From assembly GCA_009823505.1 (NCBI GenBank), contig VZQC01004693.1, forward strand, positions 4,531,702 to 4,595,701: a DNA stretch of 64,000 nt, given 5' to 3'. This DNA comes from Rhizomys pruinosus. Lineage: Eukaryota > Chordata > Mammalia > Rodentia > Spalacidae. Below, one piece after another: positions 1 to 11,432 of the stretch (position 1 is the stretch's first letter; the number at the start of each line of letters is the position of its first letter). Below the pieces are notes generated by a model. That model did not search any database, was not told the DNA's origin, and saw only the letters and a program-made list of their open reading frames with translations. The position numbers and the translations under genes were made by a program.

Positions 1-165
1 GGTGGCGCAGGTCTTTAATCCTAGCACTTGGGAGGCAGAAGCAGGCGGATCTTTGTGAGTTCAAGGCCAGCCTGGTCTACATAGTGAGTTTCAGGACAGC
101 CAGAGCTACAAGGAGACCCTGTCTCAAAAAGACAAAAAGACCAAAAAGATAAATAAATAAAAAGA
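1..165 (+). mobile_element. B1 SINE, cut by window edge
   Basis: A 7SL-derived B1 lacking only its first few bases at the window edge. It has the box-B region (GTTCAAGGCCAGCCTGGTC) and the usual 3' part ending CCCTGTCTCAAAAAG before an A-rich tail. A second partial B1-like stretch (CTAGTCTACATGGCAAG) follows at 166-255. Confidence 0.9.
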
Positions 166-255
166 CTGAAGCTAGTCTAGTCTACATGGCAAGTTGCAGG
201 CCAGATAGGACTGACTGACTGGCCCTATCTAAAAGCAAGCAAACAAAAAAGAAAC

Positions 256-1290
256 AATTTTCATCACCTTTTCATGTAGTTATTTCACTTCTGGGGGTAG
301 TGCTAAGAAAATCATCAAAAACACATGTTGAAAGGTTTGCACATACACATAGTCGTTGAAATATTTGTTATATCAGACCTGAGAAACAACCCAAATATGG
401 CAACAGAACTTTATTTTTTTAATATCATTTCCTTGTAGACCTCCAGAGTTTCCCAGACAGGCTTCAGTTCCCACGACGGCAACACTCATTTTGCACCAAC
501 TTTCCTTTTGTAAGTGGTGTTCCTGAAGACTCCCACGTTCTGAGAACAGAGCCCCACTACCCAGCACAGAGGCTGGCACACAGACACTCAATTCAAGTAA
601 GTCACATTTACTGGAAATTATTTGTCTGATTCCCACTAGAGAAGGTGGTCCACAGACTGCTCGCCTCTCTTTATAAAGCCAGTAGCGGATGTTGTATCAT
701 ATTGAGAACTCTTTATACAAAGGTGTTGCATTGATTGGCTCAACACAGCAAATCGAATATAGTTTTCAGAGTCTTTATTTGTAGCAATAGATATTTCATC
801 ATTCTAATGCAGGTATCTGGTGACTTTGAGCAAAATTTTTCCCAAAGTAAAATTTAAAGATCACTGTCTACAGAGAAATTTTGGTCATATGCCTAAGGTA
901 GCCTTACCATTATCATCCTTCCGGTCTGGGTCTAATGGAATGTAATTTGATCCGACCATGCTGCCCAGAGGTCTGTAACTTCAGTCTCCTTCCAGCATTG
1001 TTTTGCAAAAAACGTTTTGCCCTTCCCAGAACTCTGTGGAGTTCCATGTGAATGACTGGTGACCATAACTCAGGCTTGTATTACCTTTCATCTCATTCTG
1101 CACAGAATAATTTATTAAATTACAAGTTTGTTTATTTAATCTCCCAATTCTAAAGGTGTTTAGTTTTGGTTTTCTAGGTAGGGTTATATCTATTCCTCTG
1201 CATATAAACCAAGCTATCTAACATATTTTATACTTTGGGAGAATTCAGTAAATGTTTATTATTATGTGATTTGTAATTATTTTGTATAAC
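256..1290. other. Unique sequence, nothing recognised
   Basis: There is no repeat family, RNA gene or convincing ORF that I can recognise here. The 87-codon minus-strand frame at 373-636 shows no domain and is within chance length. Confidence 0.6.
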
Positions 1291-1535
1291 TTCTTTTTTT
1301 AATTTTATTTATTTATGTATGTCTATGAATGTACTGTCTGCATGCAAGTTTGTGCACCCATGTCGTGCAATGCCGCAGAGGTCAGAAGAGGGTGTCGGAT
1401 TCACCTGGAACTGGAGTTCTCCTGGAATTGGAGTTTCAGACGGTTCTTGGCTGCCATGTGGGTGCCGGGGATGGAACCCCGGTCCTCTGTAAGAGCGGTC
1501 GGCGCTCTTAACCGCTAGGCCATCTCTCCAGCCCC
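1291..1535 (-). mobile_element. B2-like tRNA-derived SINE
   Basis: Full-length minus-strand copy. The tail side starts with poly-T at the left and the tRNA-like head ends at the right (GGCCATCTCTCCAGCCCC). Imperfect target-site duplications of ATTTTGTMTAACTTCT flank it at about 1279 and 1537. Confidence 0.92.
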
Positions 1536-1768
1536 TATTTTGTCTAACTTCTAAGGAACCATAGTACTATGTAGTACTTTACAGTCTGCTAAGCACTTTC
1601 ACCTAAATACAAAAAGAAAGCAACACAAATATATGCTTTGATGTCTCAGGGGAAAATATGGTAAATAACAGTACAATGTTATTTCTGTTTCAATATATTC
1701 TTTATTGAGATTTATAGCTCTTCATATGAGAAAAAAGAGGCTGAAAGTAAAAAACTGCTAAATTCAAG

Positions 1769-1918
1769 ACAGGCGTAGTGATGCACGCCTTTAGTCCTAG
1801 CACTCAGGAGGCAGAGGCAGGTGGATCTCTGTGAGTTCAAGGCCAGCCCAGTCTACAGAATGAGTTCCAGGCCAGCTGGAGCTATAGAGAGATCCTGTCT
1901 CAAAAAAAAAAAAAAAAA
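1769..1918 (+). mobile_element. B1 SINE
   Basis: Full-length B1 with a long A tail. TGCTAAATTC lies on both sides (about 1757 and 1919), consistent with a target-site duplication. Confidence 0.93.
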
Positions 1919-1929
1919 TGCTAAATTCC

Positions 1930-2504
1930 AATAGAAAAATTAAATTTCTTTCTCATCCATGCAAAATACATGGCATATCAGATCAAAAACTGTGAAAATT
2001 GTATCTTTGTATCTACTTCAAACAAAATAAAGTCAGAAGGCCCTACAAAGTCATAAGACAAAACAAACTTCATTCTGCCCAAACCCAAATTCATTGCACC
2101 ATGAACAAAATTTCCTCTTTCCCCAACTCCTGTTAAACTTCCTTGCTCTGTGGTACACCTCCACCTGTTTACATTATCACCTGTGGAGGTGTGATTTCCA
2201 TGCAGCTGTTCCTTGTGAGCCCATTTTACTGAGCACTTTCCAAATGCTGAAACACATATTTTTCCAACTCAGTAGTTTTCAACAGATGACTTACAAGAAG
2301 ACAGACAATTAACTGATTGAAAGCAACTTCAAAGAAAATCACAGACCGTTTCTTAGACATTTCTTCCTTGGAAATTCGTCATTTGGTTAAACATCTTTTG
2401 TTAACCATTTCCTGACAAATTAGTTTCAAGAAACTTGCTTTTGGCTAACCCAATGTAAAGATATATGTCTACTCTGTACACCTATACCTGTTCCACCCAG
2501 TTCA
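1930..2504. other. Unique sequence, nothing recognised
   Basis: AT-rich sequence without a repeat I can name. The 72-codon plus frame at 2094-2312 has no recognisable domain. Confidence 0.5.
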
Positions 2505-2725
2505 GATTAAATTTTGTTTCTATTTTATGTGTATGAGTGCTTTATCTTCATGTATATAATTGTGTCATGTGCATGCAATGCCATAGAGCCCAGAAGAGGG
2601 AACCAGATTCCTGAAACTGGAATTGCAGACTGTTAGGAGCTGCTACGTAGGTGCTGGGAACTGAACCTGGGTCCTCTACAAGAGCAACTACTGCTCTTAA
2701 CTGCTGAACCATCTCTCCAGGCCCT
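2505..2725 (-). mobile_element. B2-like SINE, diverged
   Basis: Minus-strand copy with the head reading CTGAACCATCTCTCCAGG. AATTCAGATT / GTTCAGATT flanks suggest a target-site duplication. Confidence 0.85.
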
Positions 2726-2844
2726 CAATTCAGATTCCTTTTTTCAATATGTATTTTCTTTGAATTTATGTGCATTTCATACAATATATCTTAATCATAT
2801 TTAGATTCCCCCCATCTGCAATCCCCCCTCCCCCTCCCCCACAC

Positions 2845-2960
2845 ACACATAGCCTAGGAACTATTGGCAACCTATCACTGCTGAGCAAGGGAGAAATGGT
2901 CTTTAAGGGAGTGATGCTAGATAGGCTGCATAGGCTCCAGTGGATGAGCTCAATTCAGAT
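2845..2960 (+). mobile_element. L1 3'UTR fragment (Lx-like)
   Basis: The stretch around CCTAGGAACTATTGGCAACC and CTCCAGTGGATGAGC matches rodent L1 3'UTR wording that recurs at 7738-8025 in this window. Confidence 0.6.
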
Positions 2961-2981
2961 TCTTTATTAAACCTAAAAACT

Positions 2982-3139
2982 GCCAGGCGTGGTGGCACAC
3001 GCCTTTAATCCCATCACTCGGGAGGCAGAGGTAGGTGGATCTCTGTGGGTTCAAGGCCAGCCTGGTCTACAGAGAGAGCTCCAGGATACCTGGTACTAAA
3101 AGGGAGACCCTGTCTCAAAAATACAAAAAAAAAAAAAAA
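2982..3139 (+). mobile_element. B1 SINE
   Basis: Full-length B1 with perfect 17-bp target-site duplications (ATTAAACCTAAAAACTG) at 2966-2982 and 3140-3156. Confidence 0.95.
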
Positions 3140-3156
3140 ATTAAACCTAAAAACTG

Positions 3157-3600
3157 TGTTAGCTTGACACTACATAAAGACAACAGAAGGGTCCTCTGAA
3201 AATGCTGAGCCTGCAAGAATTCAGTACATCATGAGCTAAAAAGCTAACTTTAGCATAATTGCACATAAAACAGAAATTTTTGCAACTAGAAGCCAAACAG
3301 CTCAGAAAGAAGACTCTACTCATGCCTTGACATGATATTGATTCCTTCAACATTCCGTTTCTTCCTTTTCCAGTGACTCTCTTTTATGTTCTAAGGTGGA
3401 CTATGGCTTATTCTACAATCTAAATGACCTTATATAGATATAGTTCAACAATTATGAATAAAAATGTTTATAGTAATTATCATCTTGTATAAGAATTCAT
3501 ATATAACAATCTGTTCCAGCATTTGTTCAAAATCTAAATTTTAAGTTCAAAGTTGTGTGGTTTTAACCTGACCTATGTTTTAACCTGTTCCTATGTTAGA
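3157..3600. other. Unique AT-rich sequence
   Basis: No recognisable repeat, RNA gene or ORF with a domain. Confidence 0.5.
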
Positions 3601-3601
3601 G

Positions 3602-3752
3602 TGTTGGGTGCGGTGGTGCATGCCTTTAATCCCAGCACCTGGGAGGCAGAGGCAGGCAGATCTTTGTGAGTTCAAGGCCAGCCTGGTCTACATAGCAAGT
3701 TCCAGGACAGCTCATGCTACAGGGAGACCCTGTCTCAAAAAGACCAAAAATT
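3602..3752 (+). mobile_element. B1 SINE
   Basis: Full-length B1 with A- and B-box regions and the CCCTGTCTCAAAAAG end. Confidence 0.92.
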
Positions 3753-4287
3753 AAACCTTCCTTTAAAACTCCACTCGAATGGTCTCTCTGCTGTGGCTTT
3801 ACAACATTTGGAGGTCCCACTGAGATTCATACCTGTCCTCAGACAGATATGAACTGCCAGAGGCCAGCTTCTGAGTGACTACTTCAGCCCTGGCCTTCCC
3901 TCCTCCGGTTACAGTTCACCACTGACTTACAAGATGAAGGATACTCAAACCCTTAATCCAGCCTCATGATTATCAGAAGAGAGAACTACTCCTTTGCTAT
4001 GAGCTCATGCCTCCACTTTTTCCAGATTTAAAGGATGTAACTATGTCTTGTTTTTATAGTAATTGTGTTTACATGTTTCTGTCCTGTGTATAAAAATATC
4101 CTGTGTGTTTTCTCATGTTGTTTCTGTCAAACAAAGTGCCCACTTCCAGTTTCTCACCATCCTTTATGTGCACAGAATTATTCATTTTGTTTTGGCATGC
4201 CAGACTAAATGTGCACGTGCAAACTTTAAATATGTATATTAAAAAATGCATTTAGAGGCCTAAAAAAGTTTCTATGTTAAAACAAAT
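3753..4287. other. Unique sequence, nothing recognised
   Basis: No repeat family or gene could be identified. Confidence 0.5.
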
Positions 4288-4562
4288 CTTCAAATCTATG
4301 TTGATATTATTTGGAGGTGGGGGTCTTAGAAAAGTGATAAAGAAGAGATGAGGTCATAAGGAGAAAATGCCCACAAGAGAACTAGCAGCTTGATAAGAAG
4401 CGAGAACTAAGCTCGAATGCCTGCTGGGATGACTTCGCTTTGTTATGATGCGGTGATGCCCTTCAACACCTTTCAGAAACATGAGCCAATAAATTTCCAT
4501 TGTTTATAATTTGTCCAGTCTGTGAAATTCTAATACAGTAATGTAAAACAGACTAAGAGTGA
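4288..4562 (+). mobile_element. MLT1-like MaLR LTR remnant
   Basis: The order of landmarks fits an ancient MaLR LTR: TTATTTGGAGGTGGGGGTC near the left, GAGGTCATAAGGA, then GAGCCAATAAATTTCC with TTGTTTATAATTTGTCCAG, and a terminal AAAACAGACTAAGA. It is diverged and has no internal region. Confidence 0.75.
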
Positions 4563-5215
4563 TTCTAAAGTTCCACACTATCTATTGACAAGATCTATAT
4601 AGTTTACACTGTACTTCAAGGGCCTTGAGAATAACTGCCTCAGGGTGTGTTGGGCCAGGCTCAGTACTCACTCCTATTTTGTGGGTTCTCTGTTTTTTAC
4701 TATGTTCTAGTAGAATTTCCATAGCATTCTGCATTTGGGGAAGAAATGGGTAGTTCCTTCCACAGGTTCTCTCCAGACTCTGTTAGACTTCTATATCCTG
4801 TATTACTGAGTGAATACCAATCCTAGCCCATCCCCACAGGACATGGAGACCCTGTACATGGGATTCTATTCAGGAAAGACCTTTGAACTACAATGTGAAA
4901 ACGTTGTTTTTTCTCTTTTTTTCAAAAGGAACCTAATTCTTCCTACCTGAAGTTATAAAGCACGTGCTGAATAGTGTGGTGTGATTGCGTTTGAAGAATA
5001 AAGGGAAGAAAATGCATAACGTGCTGCTTAGTATCTTGCTCAGAAAGGAAAAGAGTCACAACTGTTATCTCAGCAGCAACCAGTATGTTGAAAGTCCAAA
5101 GGGCACTGTGTTGAGAATGCATGTGGTACTGTTGACCTAAACCAATCAACTCTCAATTTGATTGAGTTTAAAATCACCAAAGAAATGTATCTCTGGTTGG
5201 GTCTATGAGGCTATT
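4563..5215. other. Unique sequence, nothing recognised
   Basis: No recognisable repeat or gene. The 68-codon minus frame at 4943-5149 lacks any domain I know. Confidence 0.5.
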
Positions 5216-5331
5216 TCTAGAAAGGCATAACTGCAGAGAGACCGGCCACCCTGAATGTGAATGGTACCGTCCCATGGACTGGGATCCTGGACTGAATAAA
5301 AAAGATAAAATGAGCTAAGTACCAGCATTCA

Positions 5332-5395
<64 letters not shown>

Positions 5396-5545
5396 TCCTG
5401 CAATATGACAGGTGCCTCAAGCTCCTGTTACATGACTTCTCCACCATAAAGACTGCTCCCTCAGTGTAAGGCAGAATAAACTTCCCTTCCTTAAGTTAAC
5501 TTTGTCAAGTATTTTGTCACAAAAGGAAAAGTTACTGCTACAGTG
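5216..5545 (+). mobile_element. Rodent interspersed repeat, LTR-like, split by a TC array
   Basis: The right part (AATAAACTTCCCTTCC, then TTTTGTCACAAAAGG) resembles the 3' end of common rodent LTR-type repeats. The exact family is not determined. Confidence 0.45.
5333..5393 (+). repeat. (TC)n microsatellite
   Basis: About 60 bp of uninterrupted TC dinucleotides inside the LTR-like repeat. Confidence 0.98.
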
Positions 5546-5859
5546 ACTTCCTGTAAGTCCACTGTTTTCTTACAAGAATTCTTGAAACAAGAATCTATAA
5601 GGAAATGCTCAGAGTAACAATATATACTACTGAAAGTAACCTATAGGCAGTGCCTGGACCTCAACCACAAGAAACAATCCCAAGAATCCAGCATTTGGAA
5701 GCTCCAGAGCATGTCTTCCACAGAGGCCCTGGGTGAGATGATTCTCTGTGCCTTTAATGTCTGAATGTAAAGTTCGCAGCATCTAGTGCTTATGCTGCCA
5801 GACACACTGTGAAGTATGGCACTTTTCAACAAGGACCCTATTTAAAAGGAGCATTATAG

Positions 5860-6083
5860 GGGCCTGGAGAGATGGCTCAGTGGTTAAGAGCACCGACTGC
5901 TCTTGCAGAGGACCCAGGTTCAATTCCCAGCACCCACATGGTGGCTAAGAACCGTCTTTAACTCCAGTTCCAGGGGAATCCGACACCCTCTTCTGACCTC
6001 CGCGGCATTGCACAACACGGGTGCACCAACCTACGTGCAAACAGTTCACTCATACACATAAAAAATAATAAATAAAAAATATA
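5860..6083 (+). mobile_element. B2-like SINE, full length
   Basis: Plus-strand copy from GGCCTGGAGAGATGGCTCAG to an AATAAATAAAAAAT tail. AAAAGGAGCATTAYA flanks it at about 5845 and 6084, which marks the target-site duplication. This is a useful local reference copy. Confidence 0.95.
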
Positions 6084-6156
6084 AAAAGGAGCATTACAGA
6101 AGATGTTCCACACCACAAAGCATCACTCTAGAAATTCCAGTTTTTTAGTGCCAATG

Positions 6157-6158
<2 letters not shown>

Positions 6159-6199
<41 letters not shown>
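6159..6199 (+). repeat. (GA)n microsatellite
   Basis: About 40 bp of GA dinucleotides. Confidence 0.98.
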
Positions 6200-6203
<4 letters not shown>

Positions 6204-6640
6204 TCAGAGGTGAGTGCACAGTACTATGAACTGGAAGACCCTCATTAGAAACCAATCTCAAACACCCTGTAATATTAATCCATTCTTAATGAAGCTCAGA
6301 AAATGCCACTGGTGTCGGTGCATGAGCTCCACGTGTGCACATGAATCCTCAATGCACTTTTACCTTTGTTTGGGAAGTAATTTCCACTTTCAAACTTTGG
6401 GAAATATTTCAGGACCCAGGGATATATTTGCATTTAAATTACGGTACATGCTTTTCATATCAATTACACTAGGGAAAAAAAAGACAATCTTGAGATGACC
6501 AAAATAAAATTGATTTATTATCTATACAGTTTACTTTCTAGACCCAGAGAACAGAAGAAAAGAAAATGTACTTACCAAAGCAGAATGTTTGCTTTGATCA
6601 CTGTTAAACTGTTAAAGAGAACTTCAATGATACTAGTTTA
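6200..6640. other. Unique sequence with a 94-codon frame
   Basis: The plus frame at 6214-6498 is open but carries no recognised domain and may be chance. No repeat was identified. Confidence 0.4.
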
Positions 6641-6655
6641 AAAATTAGTAAAGCC

Positions 6656-6857
6656 AGGGCTGGAGAGATGGCTCTTGCAGAAGACTATAGTTCAAATCTC
6701 AGCACCCACATGGTGGCTAACAACCATCCATAACTCCATTTACAGGGGATCCGGTGCCCTCTCTTGGCATCTGTGGGCGCTGCACAACAAAGGTGCTCTT
6801 ACATACATCCAGGTATAACACTCATATACATAGAATAAATAAACAACAGAAAATAGT
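6656..6857 (+). mobile_element. B2-like SINE with a head deletion
   Basis: Plus copy missing the segment between the A box and GCTCTTGCAGAAG. TAGTAAAGCCA on both sides (about 6646 and 6854) marks the duplication. Confidence 0.88.
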
Positions 6858-7737
6858 AAAGCCAACTTTTTTCAATACTTGTAAGGTATAGGCCATTGCC
6901 ACTGGGCATTGCCACGGAGAAGAAAGATTGGACTCAACTAAACAGAGTGGGAATGGAAGAATTTATAGCCAAAAACAGTGTGATTGTCAGTGGATGGAAA
7001 AATAGTAAGAAAATACCAAGAGTCTGAAACATTCTGGGTAAGCAGGAGTGTTGCTGGAGATAGGCCAGTATTGTCTGACTTCACCTGGTGGGGGGCGTGG
7101 CTGAAGGATAAGCAACCACTTAGGGTATCAAAGGTAGTGGGAGGGGTGCCAAACTGACTCAGGATTCTGGCTGAAACTGTACTTTATGAAAAAGTACATT
7201 GACAGGCGAGGGAAGTTTCAGAATTTTGTTTAAAAGTTAACAATGAAACAAAGAATATTTAAGAAAGGTGACCCTAACTCAGAAAGAATAAAAATGTATG
7301 CTCTCCCTCATATTTAGGCCCTATCCCATGATAAATGCATGTCCATAGGGAAACAGGCATAAGTGTGGATATAGTATGAAATTTAGAAAGGAGGCCAAAA
7401 GAACAATATCAGGGGATAAGGAAGGACAGAATGCATGCATGAAAGAGAATGTAAAGCTTTTTTTTTTTTCTAGTTTTGACAATGACATAGGATTGCGTTT
7501 TTCCCTTTTTTGTGGTGGATAAAAAGGTAGGTGATAGTGAAAGTGTAAATAAAACCCCTAGGTGAAGCTCCACTGCTTCAGAAAGGGCATTCTAAGGATA
7601 CATTCTAACCATACATTCACTGAGATGACCAGCAATTGGGACTGGGCATGTGCTTCAAAACAGGCTACTTTTATCTAGCTGTGTGATGTTTACATTTGTG
7701 AGTTTGTTACAACGAAGCAATTTTATTTTAAAAAAAA
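6858..7737. other. Mostly unique, possibly LTR-like
   Basis: The stretch around GAATTTATAGCCAAAAACAG and the following GC-richer 7070-7160 resembles ERV LTR sequence, but I cannot name a family. No ORF is convincing. Confidence 0.35.
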
Positions 7738-8025
7738 AAAAAAAAAAGACTAAGCCCAAGAACTACTGGCAGCTGATTACTGCTGGGTGAGGAAGAGCTG
7801 ATCTCCTGAAAGGGACGGAGTCTGGACTAGTGGACTAGACCTCAGTGTATGAAATGCACTAAGACACTAACTTGACTAGATAGGCCTTAACACAAACAAC
7901 GGAATGCATAAATTTCAAGGCAGGGGGCTATGGGAGAGTGCTAATGGGGAAGAGGTATAAAGATGATTGAGATGCTCTGTGTGAGCCACACGAAAGTCAA
8001 TAAAACGTCACAAAAAAGAAAAATA
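7738..8025 (+). mobile_element. L1 3'UTR fragment (Lx-like)
   Basis: It shares wording with the fragment at 2845-2960 (AAGAACTACTGGCAGC, then GTGCTAATGGGGAAGAGG) and ends in an A-rich AAATAAATAAATAAAA tail, as expected for an L1 3' end. Confidence 0.6.
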
Positions 8026-8037
8026 AATAAATAAAAT

Positions 8038-8099
8038 AGAATATCACCACATATATGGTGGCTAAGAACCGTCTTTAAAAAAAAGAATATCACCACATA
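8038..8099 (+). mobile_element. 30-bp B2-derived micro-insertion with target-site duplication
   Basis: The 16-bp AGAATATCACCACATA occurs at 8038-8053 and again at 8084-8099. Between them lie only about 30 bp: an internal B2 piece (ATGGTGGCTAAGAACCGTC) followed by an A run. It has the form of a retroposed insert reduced to a small fragment. Confidence 0.85.
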
Positions 8100-8487
8100 G
8101 AAGGAACATAATTTGGACAGGATGAGAAGCAGAATAACAGTGATACAGCAAGTGGAAAATTAGCCCACTTTTCATGGGCACCTCCCCATGAATACACTCC
8201 CTTATTAAAAAAATTAACTTACTTGAACTTCATATTTCCTTCCCTTGAATCAAACACTCTATTAATTGCTTTTCCTTATACTTTCCTATTTTGTAATTTT
8301 ATTTTAAAATTAATAAGTGAAAGTTATAACAATTTTGTGTGCATCTCCAAATTCTTACTTTGTTTATACAATAAACAGTTTTTAAAGAACAGTCTATATT
8401 AGTTACACAATAACTTTTTTTCTATTTAACAATGTGTCAAAAATGTCTTCTGAGTCTAAATATATAGATTTGCTCCTTTCTTCTTTT

Positions 8488-8572
8488 TTTAATTTTTTTA
8501 ATAATTTATTTTATTTTTTATGTGTATGAATATATTGTCTGCATGTAGGTTTGTGCACCCGTGTTGTGCAGA
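8488..8572 (-). mobile_element. B2-like SINE, 5'-truncated
   Basis: Only the tail half of a minus-strand copy is present, ending at GTGTTGTGCAG. TCCTTTCTTCTT flanks it on both sides (about 8474 and 8573), so the truncation happened at insertion. Confidence 0.88.
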
Positions 8573-8584
8573 TCCTTTCTTCTT

Positions 8585-9720
8585 AATAGCTGCGTATTCC
8601 ACAGCATGGTTTTACTATATTTTATTCAACCCCCTTGATGGACATTCAAGGTGATGCCAGATTTCTACTATTATAACCATATTGCAATAAACTCACTGAT
8701 GCATATGTTTTCAAGCATAAACACTGTTATTTATGTTGCATGAATTCCCTGTTCAGCCTTAAACTTGTTACAATTAATTTTCTATCCACTGTCCGAACTC
8801 CATGCATACTGCTATACAGATGTTACCATGCAAAATCCTACCACTAACCCTTTCTTCCCCTGGAGTTCTGCCAGGAAATACAGATACTAATAATGGTCAA
8901 ATGAAACTGAATTGAATATTTTAATAATGGAATAAGTACTTGGTGACATAGAACCAAGAGAATGAACTCAGCTTAAGCTAAGAAAACTAAAACAGGCTAC
9001 AAAAATAAATTAATTTTTTTAATTAAAAAGCCAGAATAGTCTTAGGTTTTACCCTGCACATATCCTAATAAATTAATCTACCCCAATTTCATGGATGTTA
9101 ATGGATGATACAAGAATTATTTCACTGCCTGGCAAAGACCATGGTCTGCTTGACTCTGTCATTTCCAGCTGTCTCAAGTTCCATGGAGCCACATGAAGCT
9201 GCCACGTGAGGCTGTTCACCCCGTGGCTTCACCACAACTGAGGAAACTTGGGCTTCAGGTCCCAACAGCTTTTATAATGGCTGTTAAGTACATATGCTGA
9301 ACTGTGCCTAGAAAGAAGCCATCTTTATTATACCACAAACAAATAGCCCTTCCACAGCTTCGGAAGGAAATATTTCCATGCCCTGCAAGTGTTTTCACTA
9401 TACAAATGTGTATGGAAATGTAGTCAGGGCCTCTCCTCACCACATATTCACACAAAGCAAAATTCTAGGATTTTCTTTCAGGAAGGCTTCCTACCATCTT
9501 CTTCCAAATACAAGAAGACCTGCTCAGAGAGATAAAAGCTGACCTAATTTATGCGGCTCAAAGTTAAAGAATAGAAACCAATACAGCAAAAGACAGCTGA
9601 AGTCACTTCTAGGACACCGCCTCTGATTAGATGTCCTCACCACCCGACAGAACACAAAACAAAAAGAAGAAAGAGACTACCACAAAGACTCCAGAAGCCT
9701 AAGTCCCCATTGTGCCTAGC
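8585..9720. other. Unique sequence, nothing recognised
   Basis: About 1.1 kb with no repeat I can name and no ORF with a domain. Confidence 0.5.
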
Positions 9721-9721
9721 A

Positions 9722-9920
9722 TGGGTTAAATTTTGGCTCCCATAAAGCCATGTCTATTTACTAATTCCTAGAACTGGTGAATGATATCTTATTTGGAAAA
9801 ACAAAACAAAACATGTTTTTGCAGACATTACTATGGGCTCCAAAACTGTGAAAGAATAACATTCTGTGTTTTAAGGCACCCAGTTAGTGGCCATTTTTGT
9901 ATGGCAGCCAAAGATAATGA
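9722..9920 (+). mobile_element. MLT1-like LTR remnant
   Basis: GGGTTAAATTTTGGCTCCC at the left matches the start of MaLR LTRs. CTCCAAAACTGTGAAAGAAT, TTTTAAGGCACCCAGTTAGT and TATGGCAGCC match the end. The middle is deleted. Confidence 0.7.
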
Positions 9921-10116
9921 TCACACCCAAAGTATTTCTAGGCCAACCATAGGACCATCCTTGCTCCCAGAGCCTGGGCTTCTAGGACCCTGAGATCAGG
10001 AGACTGTCTACCATCTTCAAATCTTTCAAACCCTGGAGACCTCATACTCTGAATAGGCACACCTAGTTGCCTGTGTCAAACTCAAATTCTATGAGATTTT
10101 AAAAATCAAATGTTGG

Positions 10117-10370
10117 GGCTGGAGAGATGGCTCAATGATTAAGAGCACCGACTGCTCTTGCAGAGGACCTGGGTTCACTTCCCAGCACCCACATGGTGGC
10201 TAAGAACCCAGGTTTGATTCCCAGCACCTACATGGTTCTTAGATCTCTGTGAGTTCAAGGCCAGCCTGGTCTATATAGCGAGCTCCAGGCTGGCTGCAAC
10301 GAAAGGGAGACCCTGTATCAAAAAAAATAATAATAATAAATAAAAAAATAAAAAATAAATAAATAAATAA
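10117..10370 (+). mobile_element. Chimeric B2-B2-B1 SINE
   Basis: A B2-like head runs to CATGGTGGCTAAGAACC. A second B2 internal piece follows (GGTTTGATTCCCAGCACC), and after CATGGTTCTTAG it passes into the 3' part of a B1 (ATCTCTGTGAGTTCAAGGCC) with an AAT-rich tail. Confidence 0.85.
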
Positions 10371-11278
10371 CCTTTTTGGCATTAGTTCTTACTTTCTTGG
10401 TTTGTGTGAGACTATCATTATTCACCAGATCAGAATATCTGCCTTCCCTCCTCTGTAATCTACTTTTTGACCTGGAATTATTTTTCTCCTGACATAGATC
10501 TTCAAATTCTGCCTATTTCAATTCCTTACAGAAGGTGGGATGAGACAAATGGCTCTCCATCTGCCAACAGAAATCCTGCCCATCTTTCTCTTCCCTGGAA
10601 AAGATAATTCTCACATAGAGGGAAACCATCCATCAGGCTCATCCCTAATCCACCCCTGAACTCTGTACAGGAATGCTGAGTGACTTCCACTTGATACATC
10701 TCAATGTTTCTTTTTCTAAGACATTGATCACCATAAATTTTCCAATTATTTTCCCTTGTGGTATGAGGCAAACCTACCCTCTCTCCCATGCTACAAGCCC
10801 TAATACCTTAAATCCCCTTATTAATGACTGAAGATTCAACACTGACTTTCCCACCCTTCCAACATCTTTTCCAGATCTTATAGCAATTCTAGTGGTTGTA
10901 TAGTCACTAACCACAGATTCCCCAAGTGTTCTTAGTAATGCATTGCCTGCAGCTAGCTCTCGAGGGCATATTTCAATTGCTTCTTTTGTTCTGAGCTCCC
11001 TCCGGGAGAGACCTCCCATTTCACCCTCTAAAATTTTACATCTTCTCTGGTTAAATCACTTTGTTTCCATTCCAAACTCACTGATAAAACAACAACAAAA
11101 AATCATCTTGCTTACCTTCATGTCCATAGATTCTGGATCAAACATATTCATGGTACTGGTATACAGTAAACACATAAAGGGATTTTTTTTCTTGTATTTA
11201 TTCCCTAAATGATACAATGTAACAGCCATTTGCATTGTGTTAGGTATTATAAGGAGCCTAGAGATGATTCAAAGGATA
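10371..11278. other. Unique sequence, nothing recognised
   Basis: Overlapping frames of 81-89 codons on both strands show no domain. No known repeat. Confidence 0.45.
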
Positions 11279-11279
11279 T

Positions 11280-11432
11280 TAGATCCAGTGTGGTGGCACA
11301 CATCTATAATCCAGTCACTTGGGAGATGGAGGCCAAACGATCAGGAGCTCAACGCCAGCCTCAACTACGTGGTAAATGAAATGCTAGCCTGAGCTACATG
11401 AAACCTTACCTTGAAACAGAAAACAGAAAGTA
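11280..11432 (+). mobile_element. Diverged B1-type SINE
   Basis: CAGTGTGGTGGCACACATC and the later GCCAGCCTCAACTACG / TGAGCTACATGAAACC follow the B1 layout with heavy divergence (proto-B1 or the B1 half of a B4). Confidence 0.65.

Noticed and set aside
5860..6083. tRNA genes at the heads of B2-like, B4 and ID elements
   Set aside because: The A- and B-box-like words belong to SINE heads. No cloverleaf with intact arms was seen.
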